DNA of 64,000 bases from an uncultured Tenacibaculum sp. (GTDB taxonomy: Bacteria; Bacteroidota; Bacteroidia; Flavobacteriales; Flavobacteriaceae): the NCBI RefSeq assembly GCF_947504135.1, contig NZ_CANNGG010000002.1, forward strand, positions 1 through 64,000, written 5' to 3'. Position 1 is the first letter of the stretch. Every line of letters starts with the position of its first letter. Shown here piece by piece: positions 9,204-18,635 of this stretch. Position numbers and translations under genes: made by a program. The notes under the pieces were generated by a model that was given only the letters and a program-made list of their open reading frames with translations, ran no database searches and was not told the origin of the DNA.

Positions 9204-10331
9204 ATGACCAAAAAGAAAATTGCCATATTAACACAACCGCTTCACGATAATTATGGAGGCCTGCTACAAGCTTACGCGTTATCAACAGTATTAAAAAAAT
9301 ACGGAGACGTTACCATTGCTAACAGATGGGGTGGCCATAATAATGCTTTATTAAGGTTGGCTTCAAAAATTAAACAGCAATTAGTAGGTTCTAAGCAAAA
9401 ATTATCTTTCCAACAAAAGGAGGTTGTGTCTCAACATACTTTGGCTTTTAGAGAAAAGTACATTCCTAATTTAAGTGAAAAATTAAGCACTCAAAGCCAA
9501 ATGGAAAATTTTGCTAAACAAGGTTTTAATACTTATGTAGTTGGGAGTGACCAATGCTGGAGGCCTAGGTACTCACCTTGCATAGAAAATTATTTTCTTG
9601 ATTTCGTGCCTGAAAATAAAAGTATAACAAGAATTTCTTATGCGGCGTCTTTTGGTACTAGTGATTGGGAATTTAATGAAAAACAAACCGAAAAATGTAA
9701 AAAATTAATCCAAAAATTTAAAGCAGTTTCGGTTAGAGAAGATTCAGGAATTAATTTATGTGATAAATATTTAAACAAAAAAGCTGTTCACTTAGTTGAT
9801 CCTACGATGCTGTTGGATATAAAAGATTATAATGCAATTACAAAAGCAGAAGAGCAAGCTTCTAGTAAAGGTGATTTAAAGGTGTATATTTTAGATAAAA
9901 CGGATGAAAAGCAAAAAACCATTGATTTAGTTGCTTCTCAAAAAGGCTTAACAGCATTTGAAGTAATGCCTAAAAAAAGGATTGGGCAAGATGAAATAGA
10001 TAAAATAGAAAATTTTGTTTACCCATCACCAGCAGCATGGTTACAAGGGTATCAAGATGCAAAATTTGTTATAGCAGACTCTTTTCATGGAACGGTGTTT
10101 TCAATCTTATATAACATCCCATTTATAGCTATTGGAAATAAAAGCAGAGGAATGGCACGCTTTGAGTCATTGTTAAAAATGTTTAACCTACAAAATCGAT
10201 TGTTAACCGATTTTACTCAAGAAAAAGCCCAAGAAATTTTAGACAAAGAAATTGATTGGGAGAGAGTAAATAAGGTGTTAGAAAATGAAAGAGTAAAAGC
10301 GTTAGAGTTTCTTAATTCAAATTTGAAGTAA
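9204..10331 (+). CDS. Polysaccharide pyruvyl transferase family protein
   Basis: This 375-residue protein is of the WcaK/CsaB family, which transfers pyruvate from phosphoenolpyruvate to a sugar as a ketal. The N-terminal PLHDNYGGLLQAYALSTVLKKYG is the standard opening, followed by VGSDQCWRP and the C-terminal ADSFHGTVFSILYNIPFIAIG, which contains the conserved SxHG-type motif. It sits between its Fe-S partner and the first glycosyltransferase with gaps of 1 and 4 bases. A negatively charged pyruvylated sugar in the repeat unit is the likely outcome. Confidence 0.88.
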   Translation: MTKKKIAILTQPLHDNYGGLLQAYALSTVLKKYGDVTIANRWGGHNNALLRLASKIKQQLVGSKQKLSFQQKEVVSQHTLAFREKYIPNLSEKLSTQSQMENFAKQGFNTYVVGSDQCWRPRYSPCIENYFLDFVPENKSITRISYAASFGTSDWEFNEKQTEKCKKLIQKFKAVSVREDSGINLCDKYLNKKAVHLVDPTMLLDIKDYNAITKAEEQASSKGDLKVYILDKTDEKQKTIDLVASQKGLTAFEVMPKKRIGQDEIDKIENFVYPSPAAWLQGYQDAKFVIADSFHGTVFSILYNIPFIAIGNKSRGMARFESLLKMFNLQNRLLTDFTQEKAQEILDKEIDWERVNKVLENERVKALEFLNSNLK

Positions 10332-10335
10332 AAAT

Positions 10336-11226
10336 ATGTTTTCAATAGTCATCCCATTATACAACAAAGAGCTAAGCATTACCAACACGCTTCAATCAGT
10401 ATTAAACCAAACCTTTACAACGTTTGAAGTGGTTATAGTAAACGACGGTTCTACAGATACTAGTGTAGATAAGGTAAAAGCCTTTAACGATACACGTATT
10501 AGAATTATAGAACAAGAAAACGGAGGTGTATCAAGCGCTAGAAATACAGGGATAAAAGAAGCCAAATATAATTATGTTGCCTTTATTGATGGGGACGATT
10601 TGTGGAAAAGTAACTATCTGTCTACTATGGTTCAATTGATTACAGATTTTCCAAATGCAAAATTTTATGCCTCTAATTATTCTGTTTTAAAGAACGAAAA
10701 ACTGTTTGATTACACCAATTATTTAGAAGAGGGTTTTAGAGGATATATAGACAATTATTTTACTGTTGCATTACAATCAAAACTTTTTCAAACTTCTGCG
10801 ACTATTATTTCAAAAAAAATTTCTGAATCTTTTCTGTTGTTTAATGAAGAGCTCTCTATTGGAGAAGATTTTGATTATTGGTATCGGAATATTTTGAATA
10901 GTAAAATAGCATTTGTAAACCAACCATTAACCATTTACAATATGGATGATGACAATATGGTTTCAAATAAAAAAAATAGTTTTAATAAAAAGTACAATTA
11001 TCTTTTTGTAATATCTTCATATGCACACCTCGACAAAAATTTAAGAAAACTAAACAACACTATTAAAATTGGAAAGATTCCGGATGTTATTTTAAATCAT
11101 AGTAAAGAAGATTTTTTCCAATTTATTGAGAGCATTGACTTCTCAATTGTATCTTTAAAATATAAAATATTTAGTTATTTGCCATATGTTATGAAGAGAA
11201 TGGTTATTAAAATTTTATATAAATAA
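10336..11226 (+). CDS. Glycosyltransferase family 2
   Basis: This is a GT-A inverting glycosyltransferase of 296 residues. FSIVIPLYNKELSITNTLQSVLNQTF, VIVNDGSTD and ENGGVSSARNTGI are standard GT2 motifs, and AFIDGDDLW near residue 89 is the DxD metal site. It joins one sugar of the repeat unit at the cytoplasmic face. It ends with TAA overlapping the ATG of the next glycosyltransferase. From here to about 15670 the DNA is visibly richer in A and T than the flanking sugar-nucleotide genes. Donor and acceptor are unknown. Confidence 0.9.
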   Translation: MFSIVIPLYNKELSITNTLQSVLNQTFTTFEVVIVNDGSTDTSVDKVKAFNDTRIRIIEQENGGVSSARNTGIKEAKYNYVAFIDGDDLWKSNYLSTMVQLITDFPNAKFYASNYSVLKNEKLFDYTNYLEEGFRGYIDNYFTVALQSKLFQTSATIISKKISESFLLFNEELSIGEDFDYWYRNILNSKIAFVNQPLTIYNMDDDNMVSNKKNSFNKKYNYLFVISSYAHLDKNLRKLNNTIKIGKIPDVILNHSKEDFFQFIESIDFSIVSLKYKIFSYLPYVMKRMVIKILYK

Positions 11227-12179
11227 TGATATTATCAATTATAATACCTGTTTATAACGTTGCACCTTATTTAAAAAAGTGCTTAGATAGTATTGTTTAT
11301 CAAATCGAATCTATTGACGCATCGCAGATAGAGATTGTTTTATTAAATGATGGGTCTACTGATAATTCTTTAGAAATATGCAAATCATTTAAAGATGAAT
11401 TTAGTTTTATCAATTTAATAGATAAATCAAATTCGGGTTTGAGTGATACAAGAAACCAAGGATTACTGTATTCTAAGGGCCATTATATTTGGTTTATTGA
11501 TTCCGATGATTGGATAGCGGAAGGTTCTTTAAGAGTTATATTAAATAAATTAAAAGTTCAAAATATTGATTTATTGGCAATTAGTTCGAGTAATTTTATA
11601 AATGGTGAAATTAAAATTAGAACAAGTCATACAGAAGATTTAGATACTTTTACTTATCTAAATTCTGACAAATTTAATGTAGGTGCTGTTTTTTATATTT
11701 ACAATAGTTCAATTTTTAACCAATTTAAATTTAAAACTGGAATTGTTCATGAAGATGAAGAATTTAATAATAAAGTATTATATACTTATCAGAACATTGC
11801 TTTTTTGGAGTATAATACCTATATAGTGAATCAAAGAGAAGGGTCAATAACAAGGAGTATTAATCCCAAAAGGGCTTTTGATCTTTTACTTGTTATAGAT
11901 TCATTGTATAAATTCATGAATCAAGAAGTTGCTAAGGAACATCAAATATTGTTTTACAATAGAATTTCTTTGTTGTTTAATAACGCATTGAACAATACTT
12001 TTGATATGAATAAAAGTACGCTACAGCTTTTTAAACAAGAACTGAATAAATATCCATATATTTTTCAATGTTTAAAGAAATCAAGTGTAAAAAAATATCA
12101 AATAGAAGGTTATTTAATGGCACTTTTCCCTAAGTATTCAGTATTAATTTATAAAATTTTAAAAGGTAATATTAAATGA
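11226..12179 (+). CDS. Glycosyltransferase family 2
   Basis: This second GT2 enzyme (317 residues) begins LSIIIPVYNVAPYLKKCLDSI, with LLNDGSTDNSLEIC and WFIDSDDWI carrying the DxD. It shares fold but little sequence with its upstream neighbour and so probably adds a different sugar. It overlaps genes on both sides by 1-4 bases, consistent with one transcript. A C-terminal basic segment may bind membrane. Specificity is not readable from sequence. Confidence 0.9.
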   Translation: MILSIIIPVYNVAPYLKKCLDSIVYQIESIDASQIEIVLLNDGSTDNSLEICKSFKDEFSFINLIDKSNSGLSDTRNQGLLYSKGHYIWFIDSDDWIAEGSLRVILNKLKVQNIDLLAISSSNFINGEIKIRTSHTEDLDTFTYLNSDKFNVGAVFYIYNSSIFNQFKFKTGIVHEDEEFNNKVLYTYQNIAFLEYNTYIVNQREGSITRSINPKRAFDLLLVIDSLYKFMNQEVAKEHQILFYNRISLLFNNALNNTFDMNKSTLQLFKQELNKYPYIFQCLKKSSVKKYQIEGYLMALFPKYSVLIYKILKGNIK

Positions 12180-13483
12180 GAATAGTACAGATAATACTTT
12201 TATTAATAAACTGTTTCCTTCCTCATTTAGATATAGGTTTAAGTGTGAGTTCATCTGTTGCATTTTGGTCTTATATAATAATAATTTGTCTAGAGGTAGC
12301 ACAAAAAAAAAGAATTACAATGTTGATTCTTTTTTTATCAGCTTTTGTTTATATGGTTTTGTCGGAGGGGGTTCTTAATGAAAATTATCTTTATGAACTT
12401 TGGGGGAGGTATTATACAACTATAGGTTACAGCTATCTTATAACGTCTTCTACTTGTGTTTTTTTAGGCTGCAAATTTTATGAAACTTATGTTAAAAAAA
12501 CAAATAAACTATCTTCTAAAGAGTTAAAAACAATAATCCATAAAAAGAATACTCTATTACTAATATTAACTACATATAGTTTATTTTTCTTTATAATAAA
12601 CATAGAAAACACTATTTACGGTTTTACAATTGGTCGTGCCTCAGCATTTCCCTTTTTGATATCTCCATTTTTATATGCAGTAGCTTTTATATGTGTTGGT
12701 TTGTACAATGAAGTTTTTAGTAATAAAATATACACCATATTGATGTGCCTTCCTATTATTATTACATTTATTGGAACAGGTACTCGGTTTTTTTTAGTAT
12801 ATATAATTTTTATTTTATACTTTAAAGATTTATACTTTTTAAATTATAAGAGAATTTTCAAATTATTTTTTTTAGGATTTTTTTTACTCTCAGCTTTAAA
12901 TGTTATGAAGCTAGCACGCTCAGGCGGATTATCAAATCTTAACGAATCAAAAAATACTAAAGAACATAATTTGACAGAGTATTTGGCCTCTAAAGGTTCA
13001 AATGAAGGTTTGATTAGCAATGCTGCAATGATTACAAAATATACTACAGAAAATGATTATACATATGGAAAGTCAACCAGTTTTTTGACTATTTTTTGGA
13101 TTCCAAGGGATATTTGGCCCAATAAACCTGTTCAATTAGATAGTTGGTTGATTCGTAAATACATGAATGTAAGTGAAGGGTTTTCCTCAGCTTCAAGTTA
13201 TGGAGGGGAAATTTATATAGATTTCGGTTATAGTATAGGTTGTATATTACTTTTAATTTTAGGTTATAATTTGAGTCGAATCCAAAATTGGATTCACAAT
13301 AATTATAAAACTGATTTAAAAAAATTAATATTATCAGGCTTTCTTTATGGTTGGATATTTTTTGGAACACGCTCTATAATGACATCAACTTTTATGTTGA
13401 TATATATGCTGATTATGTCTAACGTGATCTTTAAAATTTTAATTAAATTTAAGATAGTAGCTTTAAAACCTATAGATGAATAA
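12176..13483 (+). CDS. Repeat-unit polymerase, Wzy-like membrane protein
   Basis: This is a 435-residue integral membrane protein with about 10-12 predicted hydrophobic segments and a large hydrophilic loop about residues 245-330 (KLARSGGLSNLNESKN, STSFLTIFWIPRDIWPNKP). This layout and the position among glycosyltransferases fit an O-antigen/repeat-unit polymerase, which are known for low sequence conservation. The WIPRDIWPNKP stretch recurs in oligosaccharide repeat unit polymerases. It overlaps both neighbours (4 and 8 bases). The call rests mostly on topology and context. Confidence 0.75.
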   Translation: MRIVQIILLLINCFLPHLDIGLSVSSSVAFWSYIIIICLEVAQKKRITMLILFLSAFVYMVLSEGVLNENYLYELWGRYYTTIGYSYLITSSTCVFLGCKFYETYVKKTNKLSSKELKTIIHKKNTLLLILTTYSLFFFIINIENTIYGFTIGRASAFPFLISPFLYAVAFICVGLYNEVFSNKIYTILMCLPIIITFIGTGTRFFLVYIIFILYFKDLYFLNYKRIFKLFFLGFFLLSALNVMKLARSGGLSNLNESKNTKEHNLTEYLASKGSNEGLISNAAMITKYTTENDYTYGKSTSFLTIFWIPRDIWPNKPVQLDSWLIRKYMNVSEGFSSASSYGGEIYIDFGYSIGCILLLILGYNLSRIQNWIHNNYKTDLKKLILSGFLYGWIFFGTRSIMTSTFMLIYMLIMSNVIFKILIKFKIVALKPIDE

Positions 13484-14573
13484 TAAAATTTGTTTTATAT
13501 TGAATTATGCTCCACATTATCGTTATTTCATTTTTAAGAAAATAAACGATGAACTTGATGCTCATTTCTATTTCGGAAATATCCCCAATTCGTCCATAAA
13601 AAAAATTAACTATAAAGAATTATCAAATTTTAGAAAGGAACTGATAACATTTAAAGTAAAAAAGTTTTATTGGTATTTAGGCAGTGTTTTATTAGTTTTT
13701 AAAAAATATGATAAGTTTGTTTTATCAGGAGATTCGCAAATATTGTCCAATTGGTTTATTTTATTGTTTTCAAGACTTTTGGGTAAAAAAACTTATTTGT
13801 GGACCCATGGTTGGTATGGAAATGAAAACACAGTAAAAAAAAATATCAAAAAAGCATATTATAAATTAAGTGATGGATTATTACTTTATGGAAACTATGC
13901 ACAAGATTTAATGGTTATTGAAGGCTTCAAAAAAGATAATCTTCATGTTGTTTACAACTCTTTAGATTATGATAAACAATTAAGTATAAGGAAAAAATCT
14001 GTTTTTTCAGATGTTTATATTAATCACTTTAAAAATAGTAACCCAACAATTATTTTTACGGGTAGGTTAACAAAGGTAAAAAAACTAAATCAATTAATTG
14101 ATGCTAAAAAAAAGCTAGATAATCTAGGAATTAAAGTAAATCTAGTTTTTGTCGGATCTGGACCTGAACAGAAAAAACTTAGATCACAAGTGAAATTTTT
14201 AAAACTTGAAAACTGTTGGTTTTATGGAGCTTGCTATGATGAAATTAAATTAGGTGAGTTAATGTATAATTCAGCAATTTGCGTTTCACCTGGTAATGTT
14301 GGCTTAACAGCTATTCACAGTTTAATGTTTGGAGTACCTGTGGTAACACATAATAATTTTTCTCAACAAATGCCCGAGTTTGAAGTTGTTATAGAGGGTA
14401 AGACAGGTGCGTTTTTTAAGGAGGATGATGTTAATGATTTAGCATTAAAAATTAAGTTATTAATTGAAGGACGACTCGCTAAAGAAGAATGTTATAAAAC
14501 TATTGATGAAAAATGGAATCCACATAATCAAATTAATATTTTAAAAGAAGTTTTAAATGAAAGCGCTAATTGA
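13476..14573 (+). CDS. Glycosyltransferase family 4 (GT-B)
   Basis: This 365-residue GT-B enzyme has the C-terminal nucleotide-sugar domain from about residue 190: IIFTGRLTKVKKLNQLIDA, LVFVGSGPEQKKL, then VSPGNVGLTAIHSLMFGVPVV, a variant of the EX7E region. The N-terminus (FILNYAPHYRYFIFKKI) fits the acceptor-binding half of family members acting on lipid-linked sugars. It overlaps the next gene by 17 bases. Very AT-rich codon use matches the neighbouring polymerase. Sugar specificity is unknown. Confidence 0.86.
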   Translation: MNNKICFILNYAPHYRYFIFKKINDELDAHFYFGNIPNSSIKKINYKELSNFRKELITFKVKKFYWYLGSVLLVFKKYDKFVLSGDSQILSNWFILLFSRLLGKKTYLWTHGWYGNENTVKKNIKKAYYKLSDGLLLYGNYAQDLMVIEGFKKDNLHVVYNSLDYDKQLSIRKKSVFSDVYINHFKNSNPTIIFTGRLTKVKKLNQLIDAKKKLDNLGIKVNLVFVGSGPEQKKLRSQVKFLKLENCWFYGACYDEIKLGELMYNSAICVSPGNVGLTAIHSLMFGVPVVTHNNFSQQMPEFEVVIEGKTGAFFKEDDVNDLALKIKLLIEGRLAKEECYKTIDEKWNPHNQINILKEVLNESAN

Positions 14574-15672
14574 TAATTCAAATCTTTATGCTGGCGGCGG
14601 CATTCAGGTAGCAACATCATTTTTACATGATTTATGTTCGATAGAAGATGATAATCAATACCATGTGGTTCAATCGGTAAATAGTGCAAAACAGATTAAT
14701 AAAGAAGAATTTGATGACAGATTCTATTTTTACGATTTAACAAAAGAAAACAGTTCAATTCTTAAAAGAAGCAATTGGCTTAAGAAAATTGAAAACGAAG
14801 TTAAACCTAATGTAATATTTACTGTTTTTGGACCTTCATATCATAAAAGTAACTTCCCTAAAGTTGTTGGGTTTGCCTTGGGACAGGTTTTGTATCCACA
14901 ATCTCCTTATTTTAAAAAAATAAGCCTTTTAAATTTGGTCAAATTAAAATTAGTTTCTTATTTAAAGAGTTTCTTATTTCAGAAAAATAGTGATGTATTA
15001 ATTTACGAAACCGAAGATGCTAATACTATTTATTCAAGCATTAACAAAAATAAAGTTAAGGGCTACACAGTTTCAAATACAGTAAATAGTGTTTTTTTAA
15101 ACAAAGAAAGTTGGAAAGAAATTTCAGTTGAAAAATCATCATTTAATATAATTTATTTAACTGCAAATTATCTGCATAAAAATATTGAGATTATCCCTAA
15201 GGTTATAGATGAACTAATAAAAGCAGATAAATTAAAAGATTTTAAATTTCACCTATCAGTTAATAAAACAGAGATGAATTTTGATGATAAATATGATCCG
15301 TATATTAATTATTTAGGCAAAGTAGAAATAAAGCAAATTCCTTTATTGTATAAGAAAATGGATCTATTGTTTATGCCTACTTTGTTAGAAACATTTTCAA
15401 CAACTTATTTAGAAGCTATGTATATGCAAATTCCAATTGTAGCTTCTGATATGAGTTTTGCAAGAGATATTTGTAGTGATGCTGCTTTTTTTGCAGAACC
15501 TCTAAACCCTAAAGATTATGCTAGAAAAATTTTAGCACTTTATTACGATAATGACTTATATGAAAGCTTAGTACAAAAAGGTACTGAAAATTTAAAACGT
15601 TTTGGAACCAGTATGGATAGAACAAAAAAATATTTAGAAATTTTAAAAATGCACGCTAATGCAAACAATTAA
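14557..15672 (+). CDS. Glycosyltransferase family 4 (GT-B)
   Basis: This is a second GT-B enzyme, 371 residues. It opens with a glycine-rich N-terminus (DNSNLYAGGGIQVATSFL) and has IIYLTANYLHKNIEIIPKVI and MPTLLETFSTTYLEAMYMQIPIV, where the ETFSTTYLE pattern matches the EX7E donor-binding motif. The start ATG 14557 lies inside the previous gene. It overlaps capE by 14 bases, so assembly enzymes and precursor enzymes are translationally chained. Substrate unknown. Confidence 0.86.
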   Translation: MKALIDNSNLYAGGGIQVATSFLHDLCSIEDDNQYHVVQSVNSAKQINKEEFDDRFYFYDLTKENSSILKRSNWLKKIENEVKPNVIFTVFGPSYHKSNFPKVVGFALGQVLYPQSPYFKKISLLNLVKLKLVSYLKSFLFQKNSDVLIYETEDANTIYSSINKNKVKGYTVSNTVNSVFLNKESWKEISVEKSSFNIIYLTANYLHKNIEIIPKVIDELIKADKLKDFKFHLSVNKTEMNFDDKYDPYINYLGKVEIKQIPLLYKKMDLLFMPTLLETFSTTYLEAMYMQIPIVASDMSFARDICSDAAFFAEPLNPKDYARKILALYYDNDLYESLVQKGTENLKRFGTSMDRTKKYLEILKMHANANN

Positions 15673-16672
15673 AGATAAAGTTTTACTAATTACTGGAGGC
15701 ACGGGTTCTTTTGGAACCGCAGTACTGAATCGTTTTTTACATACAGATCATTTTAAAGAAATACGCATTTTTTCTCGAGACGAGAAGAAGCAAGATGACA
15801 TGCGTAATTTTTACAAAAATGATAAAATAAAGTATTATATAGGAGATGTAAGAAACCTACACTCATTAGAGTTAGCGACACGTGGTGTAGATTATGTTTT
15901 TCATGCCGCAGCCTTAAAGCAAGTACCTTCATGTGAGTTTTTTCCTATGGAAGCAGTAAAAACAAACGTAGAAGGAACCCAAAATATAATAAGAGCTGCA
16001 GCTTCTAACGGAGTTAAAAAAGTAATTTGCTTATCTACAGATAAAGCAGCCTATCCAATCAACGCGATGGGAATTTCGAAAGCGATGATGGAAAAGGTGG
16101 CCATAGCAGAAGCTCGTAACTTAAAAGATACAGTGGTGTGCTTAACTCGTTATGGAAATGTCATGGCATCTAGAGGTTCGGTAATTCCTTTATTTTTATC
16201 ACAAATTCAAAATGGAGAGTCAATTACTGTTACCGACCCTAATATGTCACGTTTCTTTATGTCATTGGAAGATGCGGTAGATTTGGTGTTGTTTGCCTTT
16301 GAGAATGCGAATCCAGGAGATTTATTTGTTAATAAAGCACCTGCAGGAACAATAGAGAACTTAGCTAAAGCTTTAATTGAAATTACAGGTAAAGAAGTTC
16401 CTGTGAAAGTAATCGGAACACGCCATGGAGAGAAACTATATGAAACCTTGTGTACACGCGAAGAAATGATTAAAGCCGAAGATATGGGGAATTTTTATAG
16501 AGTGCCGGCAGATAATCGTGATTTGAATTATGCAAAATATTTTTCAGAAGGAGAAGAAGACGTGTCTGCTATAGAAGATTATCATTCGCATAATACCGAA
16601 CGATTAGATGTAGAAGGAATGAAAGAATTGCTTTTAAATCTAGATTATATTAAAGAAAATTTGAATAGCTAA
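15659..16672 (+). CDS. capE: UDP-GlcNAc 4,6-dehydratase/5-epimerase (CapE/FnlA)
   Basis: This is the first enzyme of UDP-N-acetyl-L-fucosamine synthesis, 337 residues. TGGTGSFGTAVLNRFL is the NADP-binding motif, and STDKAAYPINAMGISKAMMEK holds the family's MxxxK in place of the usual YxxxK, a hallmark of CapE/FlaA1/WbjB dehydratases. VFHAAALKQVPSCEFFP and the FFMSLEDA substrate region are intact. CapF (17079) and CapG (18704) follow, so the whole three-enzyme pathway is here, though interrupted by a cupin gene and a four-helix gene. Confidence 0.93.
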   Translation: MQTIKDKVLLITGGTGSFGTAVLNRFLHTDHFKEIRIFSRDEKKQDDMRNFYKNDKIKYYIGDVRNLHSLELATRGVDYVFHAAALKQVPSCEFFPMEAVKTNVEGTQNIIRAAASNGVKKVICLSTDKAAYPINAMGISKAMMEKVAIAEARNLKDTVVCLTRYGNVMASRGSVIPLFLSQIQNGESITVTDPNMSRFFMSLEDAVDLVLFAFENANPGDLFVNKAPAGTIENLAKALIEITGKEVPVKVIGTRHGEKLYETLCTREEMIKAEDMGNFYRVPADNRDLNYAKYFSEGEEDVSAIEDYHSHNTERLDVEGMKELLLNLDYIKENLNS

Positions 16673-17100
16673 TGAAACCTAATTTAATTGAAGGTGGAAA
16701 GCATGTTGATGAGCGAGGAAAATTAGAGTTCTTTAATGATTTTGATATGTCTCCAATTAAGCGGGTATATTTTACAACACACTTTGATACTGATGTGGTT
16801 AGAGCGTGGCAAGGACATACGATAGAGAGTCGTTGGTTTTATTGTGTAAAAGGTAGTTTTACTGTAAAATTGGTTGAAATTGATAATTGGGAATCGCCAT
16901 CAGATAACTTGAAAGTTTACGAGTATAAACTAACTGCGGATAAACAGCAAATACTTTATATTCCTAAGGGTTTTGCAAATGGCTTTAAAGCCTTAGAAAA
17001 AGATGCTAAATTGATGATTTTATCAAATTACGGATTCAATGAAATAGAAAACGATCAAATTCGATTTGATCAAAATAAATGGACACAATGGGGGAATTAA
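16672..17100 (+). CDS. WxcM-like cupin, putative sugar epimerase/ketoisomerase
   Basis: This 142-residue single cupin domain protein has LIEGGKHVDERGKLEFFNDF, GHTIESRWFYCVKGSFTVKLV and IPKGFANGF, resembling RmlC/FdtA-type enzymes acting on keto sugars. It overlaps capE by 1 base and capF by 22 bases. CapF already carries its own cupin domain for C3 epimerisation, so this gene is either an accessory to that step or makes a variant sugar. In other Bacteroidota loci I recall a similar small gene at this place, but its reaction is not settled. Domain is certain; function is open. Confidence 0.8.
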   Translation: MKPNLIEGGKHVDERGKLEFFNDFDMSPIKRVYFTTHFDTDVVRAWQGHTIESRWFYCVKGSFTVKLVEIDNWESPSDNLKVYEYKLTADKQQILYIPKGFANGFKALEKDAKLMILSNYGFNEIENDQIRFDQNKWTQWGN

Positions 17101-18221
17101 TAAGGGTAGGAATTACAGGACAAGGGGGCTTTATGGGGAGTCACTTGTATAATTATTTAGGCACAAAAGAAAACGACATAAATCGTATAAATTTTGAAAG
17201 AAGTTATTTCGAGAATGAGATAGCACTGCAAGAGTTTGTAAAATCATGTGATGTTATTGTACATATAGCAGCAATGAATCGCCATGAAGATGAGCAGGTA
17301 ATTTACGATACAAATGTAGGTCTAGTCCAAAAGTTAATAGCTGCTTGTGAAACTACCAATTCAACACCAAAAATTATTTTTTCATCTTCTACACAAGAAG
17401 AAAGAGATAATTTGTATGGTAAGTCAAAAAGAGATGGAAGACAATTATTAGAAAATTGGGCTTCTAAAACTGGAGCTGAGGTAACGTCGTTACTTATTCC
17501 AAATGTATTTGGCCCTTTTGGTAAACCAAATTACAATTCCTTCATTGCAACTTTTTGTTATAAAATAATAAATAATGAAACTCCGACCATTATTAATGAT
17601 AGCTTGGTAAACTTGATATACATTAACGAATTATCAGAAGTTTTTTATAATGAAATTATCTCAGAAGAAAAAGAAAACATAAAATCATTCGTTGTACCGC
17701 ATACTTCGTCAAGAAAAGTATCTGAAATATTAGAGTTACTGAAAGAGTTCAAAGTGCAATATGTTGATCATGGCCAAGTACCAAAAGTAGATCTACAATC
17801 GTTTGAATTAGATCTATTCAATACGTTTACTAGTTTTATACCGAAAGCGTATTTTCCAAGAAAATTCACAAAACATACAGATAACCGTGGTGCTTTTGTA
17901 GAAATTATGCGAGCAGGGACAGCAGGTCAATCATCCTATTCAACCACAGTACCAGGTATTACACGTGGAAATCATTATCATACAAGAAAGGTAGAGCGTT
18001 TTGCTGTCATTAGTGGGAAAGCATCTATAAAACTAAGGAAAATTGACTCGGATGAGGTAATTGAGTATATACTAGATGGAACCGAACCTGCCTATGTTGA
18101 TATGCCAATATGGTATACACATAACATTACAAACATTGGAGATACAGAGTTAATAACCTTGTTTTGGATTAACGAACCATACAATCCAGAAGATGCTGAC
18201 ACCTATTTTGTAGAAGTATAG
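17079..18221 (+). CDS. capF: Bifunctional UDP-FucNAc pathway reductase/epimerase (CapF/FnlB)
   Basis: This is the second enzyme of UDP-L-FucNAc synthesis, 380 residues. The N-terminal SDR domain has GITGQGGFMGSHLYNYL and LYGKSKRDG (YxxxK), and shows the AAMNRHEDEQVIYDTN segment typical of CapF. The C-terminal cupin domain from about residue 260 (KHTDNRGAFVEIMR, GNHYHTRKVERFAVISG) performs the C3 epimerisation and carries the metal-binding histidines. ATG 17079 is inside the preceding gene; ATG 17088 is an equally possible start. The pathway's last enzyme is displaced to 18704 by an inserted four-helix gene. Confidence 0.93.
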   Translation: MDTMGELIRVGITGQGGFMGSHLYNYLGTKENDINRINFERSYFENEIALQEFVKSCDVIVHIAAMNRHEDEQVIYDTNVGLVQKLIAACETTNSTPKIIFSSSTQEERDNLYGKSKRDGRQLLENWASKTGAEVTSLLIPNVFGPFGKPNYNSFIATFCYKIINNETPTIINDSLVNLIYINELSEVFYNEIISEEKENIKSFVVPHTSSRKVSEILELLKEFKVQYVDHGQVPKVDLQSFELDLFNTFTSFIPKAYFPRKFTKHTDNRGAFVEIMRAGTAGQSSYSTTVPGITRGNHYHTRKVERFAVISGKASIKLRKIDSDEVIEYILDGTEPAYVDMPIWYTHNITNIGDTELITLFWINEPYNPEDADTYFVEV

Positions 18222-18272
18222 GTAGTCATTAAAGAGAAGAGGTTAGTTATTAGAGAAAAAGTAATTAGTAGA

Positions 18273-18635
18273 ATGAAAACACATAAAGATTTAATTGTTT
18301 GGCAACAAGCGCTTAATTTTGTGACTACCATTTATACGGTTACAAATAGCTATCCAGAAAGTGAGAAGTTTGGTTTGATAAATCAAATTAGAAGATCAGC
18401 AGTTTCTATACCATCAAATATTGCAGAAGGGGCTGCTAGAAATCATAGTAAAGAATTTATTCAATTTTTATATATAGCTTTGTCAAGTGCATCAGAGCTA
18501 GATACACAAATTAGAATATCAGAAAATTTAGAATTTTTAAATAAAATAGATTCAAAAGAATTATTGGAAGAATTAGAAAGTATTTCAAAAATGATACAAG
18601 GTCTGATTAGGTCTGTAAAAAACACCAGTAACTAA
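18273..18635 (+). CDS. Four-helix-bundle protein (23S rRNA IVS-like), copy 2
   Basis: This 120-residue member of the same family as 3094-3447 opens with HKDLIVWQQALNFV and has the signature VSIPSNIAEGAARNHSKEF. It differs from copy 1 at most other positions, so it is a separate lineage rather than a recent duplicate. It lies between capF and capG, two genes normally adjacent. Its last codons (Asn-Thr-Ser-Asn-stop) are written by the first unit of the 14-base tandem repeat that follows. On its left, 18222-18272 carries related units in inverse orientation (ggttagttattag, gtaattagtag). Function unknown. Confidence 0.92.
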   Translation: MKTHKDLIVWQQALNFVTTIYTVTNSYPESEKFGLINQIRRSAVSIPSNIAEGAARNHSKEFIQFLYIALSSASELDTQIRISENLEFLNKIDSKELLEELESISKMIQGLIRSVKNTSN

